Shown in pieces: positions 36,627-45,400 of a stretch of DNA of 64,000 nt. The position numbers and the translations under genes were made by a program. This DNA comes from Candidatus Bathyarchaeota archaeon (GTDB lineage: Archaea > Thermoproteota > Bathyarchaeia > Bathyarchaeales > Bathycorpusculaceae): contig JANXDU010000018.1 of NCBI GenBank assembly GCA_025059195.1, positions 34,175-98,174 of the forward strand. The letters are read 5' to 3'. Position 1 is the first letter of the stretch. Every line of letters begins with the position of its first letter. The notes under the pieces are model-generated. The model was not told where the DNA came from and ran no database searches. It saw nothing but the letters and a program-made list of their open reading frames with translations.

Positions 36627-37319
36627 ATGGCCGTTGTGAAACATTTTATATCCAAGTCCAAGAAAAGGGCTGAAATAGACGAGTTTTTGCAGAAAAAGCT
36701 TGAAAAGGCCGGGTATGGCGGGGTGAACATCGCGGAAACCCCCCTTGGCACTCACATAGTCATTTACGCCATGCGTCCTGGCCTTGTAATAGGGCGAAGC
36801 GGCGAAACCATAAGGGAGCTTGCCCAAATCCTCGAAGAGAAGTTCGGCGTTTCAAACCCGCAGATTTCAGTTTCCGAAATAGAGGTTCCAGAGTTAAACC
36901 CGTATATCGTGGCTACAAGGATAGCCTCAGCTCTAGAAAGGGGCGTGCACTTTAGACGTGCAGGCTTCTGGGCGTTAAATCAAGTTATGGAGGCTGGCGC
37001 TTTAGGCGCGGAGATCATCATTAGTGGGAAACTACGAACTGAAAGGGCGCGGTATGAAAAATTTAAGGCTGGATATTTGCCCAAATGTGGAGATCCGGCG
37101 ATAAAGTATATGCGGAAAGCTGAAGTTCACGTGCAGTTAAAGCCAGGCATTTATGGCGTTAAGGTTAGAATAATGCCTCCGGACGCAAAGTTCCCAGATA
37201 AAATCGAGATAGTGGAGGTGCCTCCGACAGAAGTGGAGGGGGCGTCAGCTGAAGCCAAACCAGAAAAAGAAGCTGAAAACCTCGAAGAAACGAGCGGGGA
37301 AGAGGAGGCTGTCGAGTAA
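36627..37319 (+). CDS. rps3: 30S ribosomal protein S3 (uS3)
   Basis: The 230-residue S3 has an N-terminal KH domain (GxxG loop VIGRSGE near residues 54-60) and the C-terminal S3 domain (LNQVMEAGALGAEIIISGKL). After residue 200 comes an acidic, alanine/glutamate-rich tail of about 30 residues. ATG follows the L22 stop directly. Confidence 0.96.
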   Translation: MAVVKHFISKSKKRAEIDEFLQKKLEKAGYGGVNIAETPLGTHIVIYAMRPGLVIGRSGETIRELAQILEEKFGVSNPQISVSEIEVPELNPYIVATRIASALERGVHFRRAGFWALNQVMEAGALGAEIIISGKLRTERARYEKFKAGYLPKCGDPAIKYMRKAEVHVQLKPGIYGVKVRIMPPDAKFPDKIEIVEVPPTEVEGASAEAKPEKEAENLEETSGEEEAVE

Positions 37320-37562
37320 ATGCCGATAATCAGAGTTAAAGAGATAAGAGAAATGTCCCCTGAAGAGCGGGCTAAAAAACTTAACGAGTTTAGAACAGAG
37401 CTGCTCAGACTTAAAACCATGATTAAGGCCGGCGGCACCGTGGAAAACCCGGCAAGGATAAGGGAGCTGCGGAAAGCAATTGCTAGAATATTAACCATCG
37501 AAAACGAGCAAAGGCGTGAAGCAAAGAAAACAAAGACCCCGGAGGAGGGGAGGGGCGACTGA
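37320..37562 (+). CDS. rpl29: 50S ribosomal protein L29 (uL29)
   Basis: The 80-residue two-helix L29 shows the archaeal core (EIREMSPEERAKKLNEFRTE, then NPARIRELRKAIARILTIENE). It starts directly after the S3 stop and its stop overlaps the next ATG. In many archaea an aIF1 (SUI1) gene follows L29; here it does not. Confidence 0.93.
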   Translation: MPIIRVKEIREMSPEERAKKLNEFRTELLRLKTMIKAGGTVENPARIRELRKAIARILTIENEQRREAKKTKTPEEGRGD

Positions 37563-37843
37563 TGAAGGTAACGCCTGACATAATCCGCTACGAGTTTATA
37601 GGAACTGAGGTTAAGGTTGCGAAAAGCAAAAATCCAAGCTGTGTGGGGATACGGGGCAAAATTCTCGATGAGACGCGAAACACGTTCATAGTGCTCCACG
37701 ATGGCGAGAGAAAAATGATTGTGAAAAACACGGCGATTTTCCACTTCAAATTTTCCGACGGCACCGTCGTTGAGATTGACGGTAAACTCCTTGTTGGGCG
37801 ACCGGAAGACCGTCTTAAAAAACGGATTAGGAGGTTATGGTGA
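37562..37843 (+). CDS. rnp1: RNase P protein component 1 (Rpp29/Pop4)
   Basis: The 93-residue Sm-like barrel protein of archaeal RNase P has family segments [21 protein letters not shown] and [13 protein letters not shown]. It sits between L29 and S17, its common archaeal location. The start overlaps the L29 stop by one base and the stop overlaps the S17 start (TGATG). Confidence 0.92.
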   Translation: MKVTPDIIRYEFIGTEVKVAKSKNPSCVGIRGKILDETRNTFIVLHDGERKMIVKNTAIFHFKFSDGTVVEIDGKLLVGRPEDRLKKRIRRLW

Positions 37844-38163
37844 TGGCGCTGAACTTTAAAAAGCCGAAGAAAACATGCACTGACCGAAACTGTCCTTTTC
37901 ATGGAAGCCTTCCCATAAGGGGACGCATACTGGAAGGTGTTGTTGTCAGCGCCAAAATGGATAAAACGGTTATAGTGAGGCATGATTATCTTAAATATGT
38001 TCCAAAGTTTATGAGATATGAAAGGCGACACAGCCGAATACCTGCCCACAACCCGCCGTGCATAGCCGCTAAAGAAGGAGACCGCGTCACGATAGCTGAA
38101 TGTCGACCGATAAGTAAAACGGTCTCCTTTGTGGTTGCTGAAAAGAAAGAGGAGGCCAAGTAA
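37843..38163 (+). CDS. rps17: 30S ribosomal protein S17 (uS17)
   Basis: The 106-residue OB-fold protein has the archaeal N-terminus with [10 protein letters not shown] and the core [22 protein letters not shown] 37843 lies eight bases after GGAGG, whereas ATG 37837 is too close to it, so 37843 is preferred. Confidence 0.94.
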   Translation: MALNFKKPKKTCTDRNCPFHGSLPIRGRILEGVVVSAKMDKTVIVRHDYLKYVPKFMRYERRHSRIPAHNPPCIAAKEGDRVTIAECRPISKTVSFVVAEKKEEAK

Positions 38164-38164
38164 A

Positions 38165-38605
38165 ATGGCTGCGAAGGCAAAGACGCGGGGCTTGGTTGCA
38201 AAAGGAGTAATTGGGCAAAGGCCAAAACTTTCACGAGGACTACCCGTAGGCGCAATGTTAAAATGCGCGGATAATACGGGAGCGAGGGAACTACGCCTAA
38301 TACAAGTCATGGGCTACAAGGGAAGACTGGGTCGTTTACCTTCCGCCGCTGTAGGCGACCGTGTAACAGTTTCTGTTAAGCATGGGACGCCAGACATGCG
38401 CAGAAAAATTTTCCAAGCAGTGATAGTTCGGCAGAAAATGCCCTTCCGAAGAGCTGATGGCGTTTGGGTTCAGTTTGAAGATAACGCTGCTGTAATAATA
38501 ACTCCAGAAGGCGAGATGAAAGGCTCTGAAATCCGTGGGCCTGTGGCAAAGGAGGCGGCTGAAAGATGGCCGAGAATAGCCAGCGCGGCCAGCATAATAA
38601 TATAA
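38165..38605 (+). CDS. rpl14: 50S ribosomal protein L14 (uL14)
   Basis: The 146-residue L14 has [19 protein letters not shown] and the C-terminal [19 protein letters not shown] typical of archaeal members. ATG 38165 follows the S17 stop by one base. The order S17-L14-L24-S4e-L5 is the archaeal standard. Confidence 0.96.
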   Translation: MAAKAKTRGLVAKGVIGQRPKLSRGLPVGAMLKCADNTGARELRLIQVMGYKGRLGRLPSAAVGDRVTVSVKHGTPDMRRKIFQAVIVRQKMPFRRADGVWVQFEDNAAVIITPEGEMKGSEIRGPVAKEAAERWPRIASAASIII

Positions 38606-38624
38606 CATAATTAAGGTGAAAGCC

Positions 38625-39239
38625 ATGCAAGCAGCGGCTAAAACATCTAGACCGTCAAAACAGAGGAGTAGGCTATTCCAAGCCTCGGATCACATACGTT
38701 ATAAACATTTTGCGGCTCCCTTGTCGCCAGAGCTTAGAAAAATCTACACCACACGAAGCCTTCCCCTAAGAGCCGGTGACACCGTCCGTGTTATGCGGGG
38801 CGACCGCAAAGGCTTTGAGGGAAAAGTCTCCCGCATTGATAGAAAAAAATACCGCCTCTACGTTGAAGGTTTAACCAGGGAAAAAGTTGACGGAACAACG
38901 GTTTTCATTCCAGTTCACCCTTCAAAAGTCATGATAACAAAGCTTAACCTTGACGATAAATGGCGGAAGAAAATTTTGGAAAGGAGAAAGAAGGCTAAAG
39001 AAGCAGGCGAAGTCGCTGAAAAAGCCGTTGAAAAAACGGAGGAAGGGCTTGTAAAAGAAGAGAAACCGGTAGAGGAAAAAGCTGCTGAGGAGCTCCCTCC
39101 AACAGTGAAGGAGGCAAAGCCGAAGCGGAGAAAAACAGCGGCGAGGAAGAGAACAGCGGAGAAACCAGAAGCGAAAGAAACAAGAGCTAAAACCAGAACA
39201 CGGAAACGAAAATCTAAGGAGGAGTCTGAAAGTGGGTAA
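38625..39239 (+). CDS. rpl24: 50S ribosomal protein L24 (uL24) with long charged tail
   Basis: The roughly 204-residue protein has a normal archaeal L24 core (residues 1-120) with the KOW motif LRAGDTVRVMRGDRKGFEGK. A tail of about 80 residues then follows, almost entirely Lys, Glu, Ala and Arg, ending in a basic RKRKSK cluster. Usual archaeal L24 is about 120 residues. ATG 38625 is chosen; GTG 38616 is in frame nine bases earlier. Confidence 0.93.
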   Translation: MQAAAKTSRPSKQRSRLFQASDHIRYKHFAAPLSPELRKIYTTRSLPLRAGDTVRVMRGDRKGFEGKVSRIDRKKYRLYVEGLTREKVDGTTVFIPVHPSKVMITKLNLDDKWRKKILERRKKAKEAGEVAEKAVEKTEEGLVKEEKPVEEKAAEELPPTVKEAKPKRRKTAARKRTAEKPEAKETRAKTRTRKRKSKEESESG

Positions 39240-39990
39240 AAAAGGAGGCTCAACCGTTCTAAAACGTAAGCCGGCACCAAAAGTTTGGCCTATTCATAGG
39301 AAAGAGTTCGTTTGGGCTGTAAGGCCTACACCGGGTCCCCATTCGCTTGAAAAATGCTTACCCATAACCATAATGTTGCGCGACATTCTCGGAGTTGCAA
39401 AAACGAGAAGAGAAGCTAAAATAATCGCTTCTCAAGGAAAGGTTTACGTTGATGGAAAAGTTAGACGGGAAGACAGGTTTCCAGTCGGACTCATGGACAT
39501 AGTCTCTATACCTGAAATGGACCACCATTTCCGCGTGCTGCCTTCTCATAAGGGCTTCATTCTTCATCCAATAACCAAAGAGGAAACATCCTTCAAACTT
39601 TGCAGAATAGAAAACAAAACAACTGTTAAAAACGGGCACATACAGCTAAACCTTCACGACGGCTCAAACGTAATTATAAAAGTGGCAGACCCAAAGAATC
39701 CTCAAGAAGACGTCTACAACACTTTTGACACCGTTCAGTTAAGCCTTCCAGATCGACAGATCATTGGACACATAAAACTGAAAGAGAAAGACTTTGCTTT
39801 GATCACGGGAGGAAAAAACATGGGAAAGTACGGCAAAATCATTGAGATTGAAGAAGCAAAGGGAAAGAAACGCAAAGACGCCATAGTGACCATAGAAGAC
39901 GATAAAGGAAACCGCTACCAGACGATTTTAACCTTTGTATTTGTCATAGGCGAGGAACGCCCCTTAATATCTTTACCGGAGGCTTCATAG
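39232..39990 (+). CDS. rps4e: 30S ribosomal protein S4e (eS4)
   Basis: The 252-residue eS4 has an S4-like RNA-binding region ([21 protein letters not shown]), the central domain with [10 protein letters not shown], and a C-terminal KOW segment ([15 protein letters not shown]). The start is GTG 39232, overlapping the L24 stop by eight bases. Confidence 0.96.
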   Translation: MGKKGGSTVLKRKPAPKVWPIHRKEFVWAVRPTPGPHSLEKCLPITIMLRDILGVAKTRREAKIIASQGKVYVDGKVRREDRFPVGLMDIVSIPEMDHHFRVLPSHKGFILHPITKEETSFKLCRIENKTTVKNGHIQLNLHDGSNVIIKVADPKNPQEDVYNTFDTVQLSLPDRQIIGHIKLKEKDFALITGGKNMGKYGKIIEIEEAKGKKRKDAIVTIEDDKGNRYQTILTFVFVIGEERPLISLPEAS

Positions 39991-39991
39991 A

Positions 39992-40531
39992 ATGTCTGAA
40001 GACGAGATACGGAAAAAATGGGAAGAAAACCCGATGCTTAAACCGAGAATAGAAAAGGTTGTTGTAAACATAAGCGTTGGAAAATCCGGAGAGCCTCTTG
40101 AAAAAGCCTCAAAAGTTTTGGAAACCTTGACAGGCCAAACTCCATGTAAAAGAAAGGCAAAGAAAACTATAAGAGACTTCGGAATCAGAAGGGGCGAACC
40201 AATGGCGTGCATCGTAACTCTTAGAAAGAATAGGGCCGTAGAATTCTTAAAGAGGGTTTTACACGCTGTTGATTATAAGCTTCCAAAAAGCTGTTTTGAC
40301 AATTATGGAAACTTCGCCTTCGGCATAAAGGAGCATATAGAAATCCCCGGAGTTAAATATGACCCTGAAATCGGCATCTTCGGCATGGATGTCTGCGTTT
40401 CACTGAGCCGCCCAGGTTGGCGTGTTAAAAATAGGCAAAGGGCAAGGGCGAAGATAGGTTCCAAGCATGTTCTAACCCCTGAGGAGGCTATGGTCTTTGT
40501 TAAAGACACGTTGGGGGTTGAAATAGTCTAA
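39992..40531 (+). CDS. rpl5: 50S ribosomal protein L5 (uL5)
   Basis: The 179-residue L5 binds 5S r[24 protein letters not shown] and the C-terminal [19 protein letters not shown] are archaeal L5 landmarks. It begins one base after the S4e stop. Confidence 0.96.
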   Translation: MSEDEIRKKWEENPMLKPRIEKVVVNISVGKSGEPLEKASKVLETLTGQTPCKRKAKKTIRDFGIRRGEPMACIVTLRKNRAVEFLKRVLHAVDYKLPKSCFDNYGNFAFGIKEHIEIPGVKYDPEIGIFGMDVCVSLSRPGWRVKNRQRARAKIGSKHVLTPEEAMVFVKDTLGVEIV

Positions 40532-40546
40532 TAGGTGGTAAAGATT

Positions 40547-40711
40547 ATGGCTAAAAAGAAACCTAAGAAAGAGAGGAAATACGGCAAAGGCGCAAGGCCG
40601 TGCGTGAGATGCGGCTCTTATGGGCCGATTATTAGGCGTTATAATTTATATTTGTGTAGACATTGTTTTAGGGAAGTGGCCAAAAAATTAGGTTTCCAGA
40701 AGTATGAATGA
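40547..40711 (+). CDS. rps14: 30S ribosomal protein S14 (uS14), zinc type
   Basis: This 54-residue protein reads [20 protein letters not shown]..., with CVRCGS and LCRHCF forming the CxxC-CxxC zinc site, and the terminal [12 protein letters not shown] found in archaeal S14. AGGTGG lies seven to twelve bases before ATG 40547. Its last eight bases overlap the S8 start. L5-S14-S8 is the standard order. Confidence 0.95.
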   Translation: MAKKKPKKERKYGKGARPCVRCGSYGPIIRRYNLYLCRHCFREVAKKLGFQKYE

Positions 40712-41105
40712 GGAAAGGGCTATGGACGTGTTGGCAAACGGTTTGACAACAATACTGAACAACGAGTTGCGCAACAAACGGGAGTGCGTGATCAGCCCAG
40801 CCTCTAAACTTTTGGGTAAAGTTCTAAGAGTTATGCAGTTGCACGGTTACCTCGGCGAATTTGAGTTTATAGATGATGGACGAACTGGAAAATTCAAAGT
40901 TCAGCTTTTAGGCAGAATAAACAAATGCGGGGCTATAAAACCCCGTTTTGCAGTTGGTGTTAATGAAATCGAAGATTGGGAGAAAAAGTTTTTGCCATCC
41001 AGAGAAGTGGGGCTACTGATTATTTCAACCCCGGAGGGAGTTCTTTCCCATAGAGAGGCTAAAGAAAAAGGGGTCGGAGGTAGACTCTTAGCCTTCGTGT
41101 ACTAA
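40704..41105 (+). CDS. rps8: 30S ribosomal protein S8 (uS8)
   Basis: The 133-residue archaeal S8 opens [18 protein letters not shown] and ends [27 protein letters not shown], both hallmark segments. The start overlaps the end of S14. Confidence 0.96.
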   Translation: MNEERAMDVLANGLTTILNNELRNKRECVISPASKLLGKVLRVMQLHGYLGEFEFIDDGRTGKFKVQLLGRINKCGAIKPRFAVGVNEIEDWEKKFLPSREVGLLIISTPEGVLSHREAKEKGVGGRLLAFVY

Positions 41106-41121
41106 CTAAGAGGGGCTGCAA

Positions 41122-41667
41122 ATGCGGGCTGTGGAGGTTTCAAAAGTCCTTGAAATTCCAGACGACGTAGAGATCATGCTAGAGGGTAAAAAAGTAACAG
41201 TCAAGGGCGCGCTTGGATCCCTCACCAGAGACTTTTCCTACGCCCCAATCTCCATGGAGCTTAAGGGCAAAAGCCTCAAGATATGGGCCAACTGGCCCCG
41301 CAAAAAGGAAAGCGCCTTGGTTGGCACCGTTTACGCGCATATCAAAAACATGATTACTGGTGTTAAGAAGGGCTTCACTTATAAGCTGAAAATAGTTTTT
41401 TCTCACTTTCCAATTTCAGTTAAAGTTCAAGGCGGCATGGTTTTAATAGAAAATTTCACTGGTGAAAGAAACCCGAGAAAAGCGAAGATCATCGGCGGCG
41501 CCAAAGTCAAAATTTCAGGTGATGATGTGATAGTTCAAGGAATAAACCTTGAAGACGTCAGCCAAACAGCGGCAAACATAGAACAAGCCACTAAAGTGAA
41601 AAGGAAGGATCCACGAGTTTTCTTGGACGGCGTATACCTTTACGAACGTAGGGAGGGAATGGACTAA
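41122..41667 (+). CDS. rpl6: 50S ribosomal protein L6 (uL6)
   Basis: The 181-residue L6 has two repeated domains; [21 protein letters not shown] marks the first and [22 protein letters not shown] the second. Length is normal for archaea. It starts 16 bases after S8 and ends one base before L32e. Confidence 0.96.
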   Translation: MRAVEVSKVLEIPDDVEIMLEGKKVTVKGALGSLTRDFSYAPISMELKGKSLKIWANWPRKKESALVGTVYAHIKNMITGVKKGFTYKLKIVFSHFPISVKVQGGMVLIENFTGERNPRKAKIIGGAKVKISGDDVIVQGINLEDVSQTAANIEQATKVKRKDPRVFLDGVYLYERREGMD

Positions 41668-41668
41668 C

Positions 41669-42226
41669 ATGGGTGAGCCGAAAACCGCAACTTTGGAAAA
41701 AGCCTTGCGTGTAAGGGCTAAGATAAAAAAGAAAAAGCCAGACTTTGTAAGGCAGGAAAGCTGGCGGTACAGCCGTTTAAAGGAGAACTGGCGGAAACCG
41801 AAGGGCATAGACAATAAAATGCGGAGGAAAATCAAAGGCTGGCCTCAGACCGTAGACATCGGATACAGAGGGCCAAAAGCTGCTAGGGGCCTGCATCCGT
41901 CGGGTTATGAGGAAATTTTGGTTCACAATGTTGAAGACCTTGGGAAAGTGAATCCCAAAAATCAAGCGGTCCGAATCGCCCACACTGTTGGCCAGAAGAA
42001 GAGAATGCAAATTCTTCTGGAGGCTAAGAAAAGGAAAATAATCGTTTTGAACCTTGGCGAAGCCAAAAAGGGAGTTGAGGAAGGGTTAAAGGAAGAAAAA
42101 GAAGCCGAGAAAGAAGTTAAAGAGGAACAGGCAGAAGAAGAGAAAGTTGCCGAAAAACCAAAAACTAAACGAAAAAGAACCGAAAAAAGCAGCGAGAAAG
42201 AGAAAGCAGGGAGGGAAGCGCCATGA
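41669..42226 (+). CDS. rpl32e: 50S ribosomal protein L32e (eL32) with charged tail
   Basis: The 185-residue eL32 core (residues about 20-130) contains [20 protein letters not shown] and [21 protein letters not shown] Glu/Lys-rich tail of about 50 residues follows, longer than the usual archaeal protein of about 130. The stop overlaps the L19e start (ATGA). Confidence 0.94.
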   Translation: MGEPKTATLEKALRVRAKIKKKKPDFVRQESWRYSRLKENWRKPKGIDNKMRRKIKGWPQTVDIGYRGPKAARGLHPSGYEEILVHNVEDLGKVNPKNQAVRIAHTVGQKKRMQILLEAKKRKIIVLNLGEAKKGVEEGLKEEKEAEKEVKEEQAEEEKVAEKPKTKRKRTEKSSEKEKAGREAP

Positions 42227-42678
42227 CAAGCCTGAGGAGCCAGCGGCGTTTGGCAGCCAAAATATTGAAAGTCGGCGTTGAAAGGGTTTGGATAGACCCG
42301 AACAGAGTAGAAGATGTAGAGGCAGCTATAACCCGTGAAGAAATTAGAAAGTTAATCCATGAAGGCGTGATCAAACCCTTAAAAGAAAAGGGAGTTAGCC
42401 GCGCGAGAGCAAAGCTGATTCATGAAAAGAAGAAGAAAGGCTTAAGGCGTGGCTTGGGGAGCAGAAGTGGAACGGCTAAAGCCAGAGTTTCCAAAAAAGA
42501 GGCTTGGATGAACAAAGTTAGAACGTTGCGGAAGAGGCTCCGTGAGTTAAAAGCCGAAAAAATAATCACTGAAACTACTTATCGAAAGCTGTACACCCTG
42601 GTGAAAAGCGGGGAGTTCGCGTCTGTTGCAGACATGGAACGCTACATAAAAGCGCATGACTTATGGAGGAAACGTTAA
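42223..42678 (+). CDS. rpl19e: 50S ribosomal protein L19e (eL19)
   Basis: The 151-residue helical protein has the signature [20 protein letters not shown] and [20 protein letters not shown], then the basic [16 protein letters not shown] stretch. Length is normal. It overlaps both neighbours by a few bases. Confidence 0.96.
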   Translation: MTSLRSQRRLAAKILKVGVERVWIDPNRVEDVEAAITREEIRKLIHEGVIKPLKEKGVSRARAKLIHEKKKKGLRRGLGSRSGTAKARVSKKEAWMNKVRTLRKRLRELKAEKIITETTYRKLYTLVKSGEFASVADMERYIKAHDLWRKR

Positions 42679-43292
42679 TGGCAAGGGACGCACGTTATTG
42701 TGTGCCATACCGCCGGAGAAGGGAGGGGAAAACTAATTACAGAAAGCGGAAGGCGCTAATAGTTTCTGGAAAGCCGAGGCTCGTGGTTCGTGGTTCACTA
42801 AAAAACATTGTGGTTCAAATGATTGCTTCTAAACCCGCGGGCGACACGGTTTTAGCTTCAGCTCACAGCAGAGAGCTCCTAAAAAAGTATGGATGGAAAG
42901 CTCCAAGGGGTAATATTCCAACAGCCTATTTAACGGGGCTCCTCTGCGGGTTAAAGGCTAAAGCAAAGGGTGTAACAGAGGCTGTCTTGGACATTGGACT
43001 ACATTCTCCGACGAAGGGTGCAAAGGTTTTCGCCGCTTTGAAAGGAGTTTTGGATGCAGGTTTAGCCGTCCCTTGTAGTGAAGAGAAGCTACCAGACGAA
43101 AATAGGATAAGGGGCTTGCATATCGTCCAGTATGCTAAAACATTATCCGCTGAAGGTGAAAAGTATATGGCGGCATTTTCCAAGTATCTAGAAAACAAGA
43201 TTCCGCCGGAGCAGCTTCCAGAACACTTTGCGGAAGTAAAGAAGGCGGTGGTTGCCGCCTTTAAGGGTGGAGGTGAAAGTCGTGGCGGATAA
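42678..43292 (+). CDS. rpl18: 50S ribosomal protein L18 (uL18)
   Basis: The 204-residue archaeal L18 binds 5S rRNA. YCVPYRRRREGKTNYRKRK opens the protein, and YLTGLLCGLKAK and IGLHSPTKGAKVFAALKG follow. ATG 42678 shares its A with the L19e stop (TAATG); the upstream in-frame ATG is inside L19e. Confidence 0.95.
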   Translation: MARDARYCVPYRRRREGKTNYRKRKALIVSGKPRLVVRGSLKNIVVQMIASKPAGDTVLASAHSRELLKKYGWKAPRGNIPTAYLTGLLCGLKAKAKGVTEAVLDIGLHSPTKGAKVFAALKGVLDAGLAVPCSEEKLPDENRIRGLHIVQYAKTLSAEGEKYMAAFSKYLENKIPPEQLPEHFAEVKKAVVAAFKGGGESRGG

Positions 43293-43914
43293 ACCCGGCA
43301 GTCTAGAACAGTGGGTGCCGAGAACCCACCTTGGAAAACTTGTTCAAGAGGGCAAAATAACCTCTATCGAAGAGGTTTTTATGGAAGGCCTGCCCATTCG
43401 GGAACCCCATATCGTTGACGCTTTGCTTCCCGACCTCCAAGAGGAGGTTATAAACATTAACCTTGTTCAAAAGCAAACGGACGCTGGGGAAAGGTCAAGG
43501 TTCAAGGCCATAGTTGCTGTCGGAAACAGGGATGGTTACCTTGGACTTGGTGCTGGAAAGGCAAGCCAAGTGCGGACAGCTATAGAGAAAGCGGCTGCGA
43601 ACGCTAGGCTCAATATAACTCCAATCAGGCGGGGATGTGGAAGTTGGGAATGTGGGTGTGGAAAACTCCATTCAGTTCCATTTCAAGTAGAGGGAAAATG
43701 CGGCGGCGTTAGAGTTGTCATAATACCCGGGCCTAGAGGTTTAGGGCTTGTTGCCAGCGAAGTGGCCAAGGTCATTCTTGGACTGGCTGGAATAAAGGAC
43801 TGTTGGACCAGAAGCTACGGTTCAACAAGAACTGTGCCGTCTTTTGCTTACGCTGTTTTTGACGCCTTAAAAAAGACTTACAGCCTAATAACTCCTGTGG
43901 ACTGGGTGAGATAG
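43282..43914 (+). CDS. rps5: 30S ribosomal protein S5 (uS5)
   Basis: The roughly 210-residue S5 has VAVGNRDGYLGLGAGKASQVR and the archaeal cysteine insert RRGCGSWECGCGKLHSVPF, then GPRGLGLVASEVAKVILGLAG. GTG 43282 follows GGAGGTG by about six bases; earlier in-frame starts lie deep in L18, which it overlaps by 11 bases. Confidence 0.94.
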   Translation: MADKPGSLEQWVPRTHLGKLVQEGKITSIEEVFMEGLPIREPHIVDALLPDLQEEVININLVQKQTDAGERSRFKAIVAVGNRDGYLGLGAGKASQVRTAIEKAAANARLNITPIRRGCGSWECGCGKLHSVPFQVEGKCGGVRVVIIPGPRGLGLVASEVAKVILGLAGIKDCWTRSYGSTRTVPSFAYAVFDALKKTYSLITPVDWVR

Positions 43915-44403
43915 TTGTCGGATCAACCGCAAGAACGTAAATGCATAGCCGCCGTAAGAATTCGTGGCGTCATAAGCGCGCCTTTGGAGGTCAGAGAAAC
44001 CCTCCGCATTTTAAACCTAGAACGAAACAACTACGCAGTTTTGATTGACAATCGTCCATCCTTTATCGGAATGCTTAAAACCGCCCAAAACTTCGTCACG
44101 TGGGGCGAGGTTTCAAAAGAAACCATAGTAGCCTTACTGAAAAAAAGGGGGAGGCTGGTGGGAGGTAAAAAGTTGACAGATGAATACGTACAAAAGCTTG
44201 GTTTTAAATCGCTGGAGGAGCTGGCGGAGGCAATCTTCGCCTGCAAAGTTGAGTACTGGAAACTTCCAGCTGTACAGCCTTATTTTAGGTTGCATCCGCC
44301 GACAAAAGGTTTCAGGGGCAAAATAAAGAAAGGCTATGGCATGGGCGGCGAGCTTGGATATAGGGGCGAGAAAATTAACGACTTGTTAAAGCGGATGGTT
44401 TAG
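43915..44403 (+). CDS. rpl30: 50S ribosomal protein L30 (uL30)
   Basis: The 162-residue archaeal L30 opens with AAVRIRGVISAPLEVRETLR, has LNLERNNYAVLIDN, and ends FRLHPPTKGFRGKIKKGYG. The TTG start directly follows the S5 stop. L15 does not follow directly as usual; a small heat-shock-like gene is between them. Confidence 0.94.
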   Translation: MSDQPQERKCIAAVRIRGVISAPLEVRETLRILNLERNNYAVLIDNRPSFIGMLKTAQNFVTWGEVSKETIVALLKKRGRLVGGKKLTDEYVQKLGFKSLEELAEAIFACKVEYWKLPAVQPYFRLHPPTKGFRGKIKKGYGMGGELGYRGEKINDLLKRMV

Positions 44404-44432
44404 ACTTTTCCCTAGATGTTTTGGGCGATACC

Positions 44433-44440
44433 TTTTATAG
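44433..44440 (+). promoter_or_regulatory. TATA box before the small heat-shock-like gene
   Basis: TTTTATAG lies 44-51 bases before ATG 44484 in the 80-base gap after L30. It would give the inserted gene, and the L15-secY part of the operon, its own promoter. Pattern-based inference. Confidence 0.45.
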
Positions 44441-44483
44441 CCGGTTTACAGATGCCATTATGCTATAAGGGAGAAAGTTTAGA

Positions 44484-44942
44484 ATGAAGTGGCGAAGGAG
44501 CGATAGAAGGCCTAAATGGTTTAAAGCCGTCAAAAGGTTGGACGAAGCTGAAGGTATAAAACGTTTAAAACCCTTCAGATTTAGAGAGTTGAGCCTCAAA
44601 GCAAACCACTACACTTACCCCTACAAACGGTTAAAAATTAGCGGGGAAACAATTTCCAAATTGAAGGAGCCTAAACCCTTATTGGATGTTTTCAACGAGG
44701 AAGACTGCATAATTGTTGTCGCAGAGCTTAAAGGCTTTAAACGGGAGAACATAAAACTCAACGTGGAGAAACAGAGCCTAACCCTTTCAGCAATAAGCCA
44801 AAACCGCAAGTACCATAAACGTTTAAATCTGCCGGAGACTGTTATTCCAGAATCCATGCAAACAACCTATAAGAATGGAGTGTTGGAAATAAGGCTTAAG
44901 AAAGCCCTCAGAGAAAGCGCCATAAGCAAACTGGCGGGTTAA
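44484..44942 (+). CDS. Hsp20/alpha-crystallin-like protein inserted in the ribosomal operon
   Basis: The 152-residue protein has a basic N-terminal half (about residues 1-60, rich in Arg, Lys and Trp) and a C-terminal beta domain like an alpha-crystallin core: LLDVFNEEDCIIVVAELKGF, then ENIKLNVEKQSLTLSA and YKNGVLEIRLKK. GVLEIRLKK is the usual ending strand of Hsp20 domains. There is no clear IxI tail. GGGAG lies ten bases before ATG 44484. It sits between L30 and L15, separated from L15 by only three bases, so it may act on nascent ribosomal or membrane proteins; that is inference. Confidence 0.75.
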   Translation: MKWRRSDRRPKWFKAVKRLDEAEGIKRLKPFRFRELSLKANHYTYPYKRLKISGETISKLKEPKPLLDVFNEEDCIIVVAELKGFKRENIKLNVEKQSLTLSAISQNRKYHKRLNLPETVIPESMQTTYKNGVLEIRLKKALRESAISKLAG

Positions 44943-44945
44943 ACG

Positions 44946-45389
44946 ATGCCCCACAAGCTTAGGAAAATCCGAAAAAAGCGTGGCTCCAGAACATGCGGCT
45001 ACGGGAGGGTAGGTCAGCACAGAAAATCTGGCTCAAAGGGTTATAGGCGGGCAGGTCGCCATAAGCATGGGTGGACCTACGTCATAAAGTATGAGCCTGA
45101 ATACTTCGGCAAGAAAGGGTTTACATCTCCTCAAAGCCTTAAACGGATGGTTAAAGCCATAAACGTTGGGGAACTGGAAGAAATGTTGGAGAAATTCCAG
45201 CCTAAAGAGGAAGAGGGCAAAACCTTTGTGGACTTAGAAAAGTTTGGAATAACAAAGCTTCTTGGGGCTGGAAAGGTCTCAAAGCCCCTCGTGGTGAAGG
45301 TGGCTTCATGCTCCAAGGCTGCGGCTGAGAAAATAAGGGAGGCAGGAGGGCAAGTTTTGGCAGAATCCCCAGAAGAATCTGAGGAGTAG
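44946..45389 (+). CDS. rpl15: 50S ribosomal protein L15 (uL15)
   Basis: The 147-residue archaeal L15 has RKIRKKRGSRTCGYGRVGQH, the glycine/arginine-rich GYRRAGRHKHGW and YFGKKGFTSPQSL. It ends 11 bases before secY. Confidence 0.95.
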   Translation: MPHKLRKIRKKRGSRTCGYGRVGQHRKSGSKGYRRAGRHKHGWTYVIKYEPEYFGKKGFTSPQSLKRMVKAINVGELEEMLEKFQPKEEEGKTFVDLEKFGITKLLGAGKVSKPLVVKVASCSKAAAEKIREAGGQVLAESPEESEE

Positions 45390-45400
45390 CGAGTCGGCTT

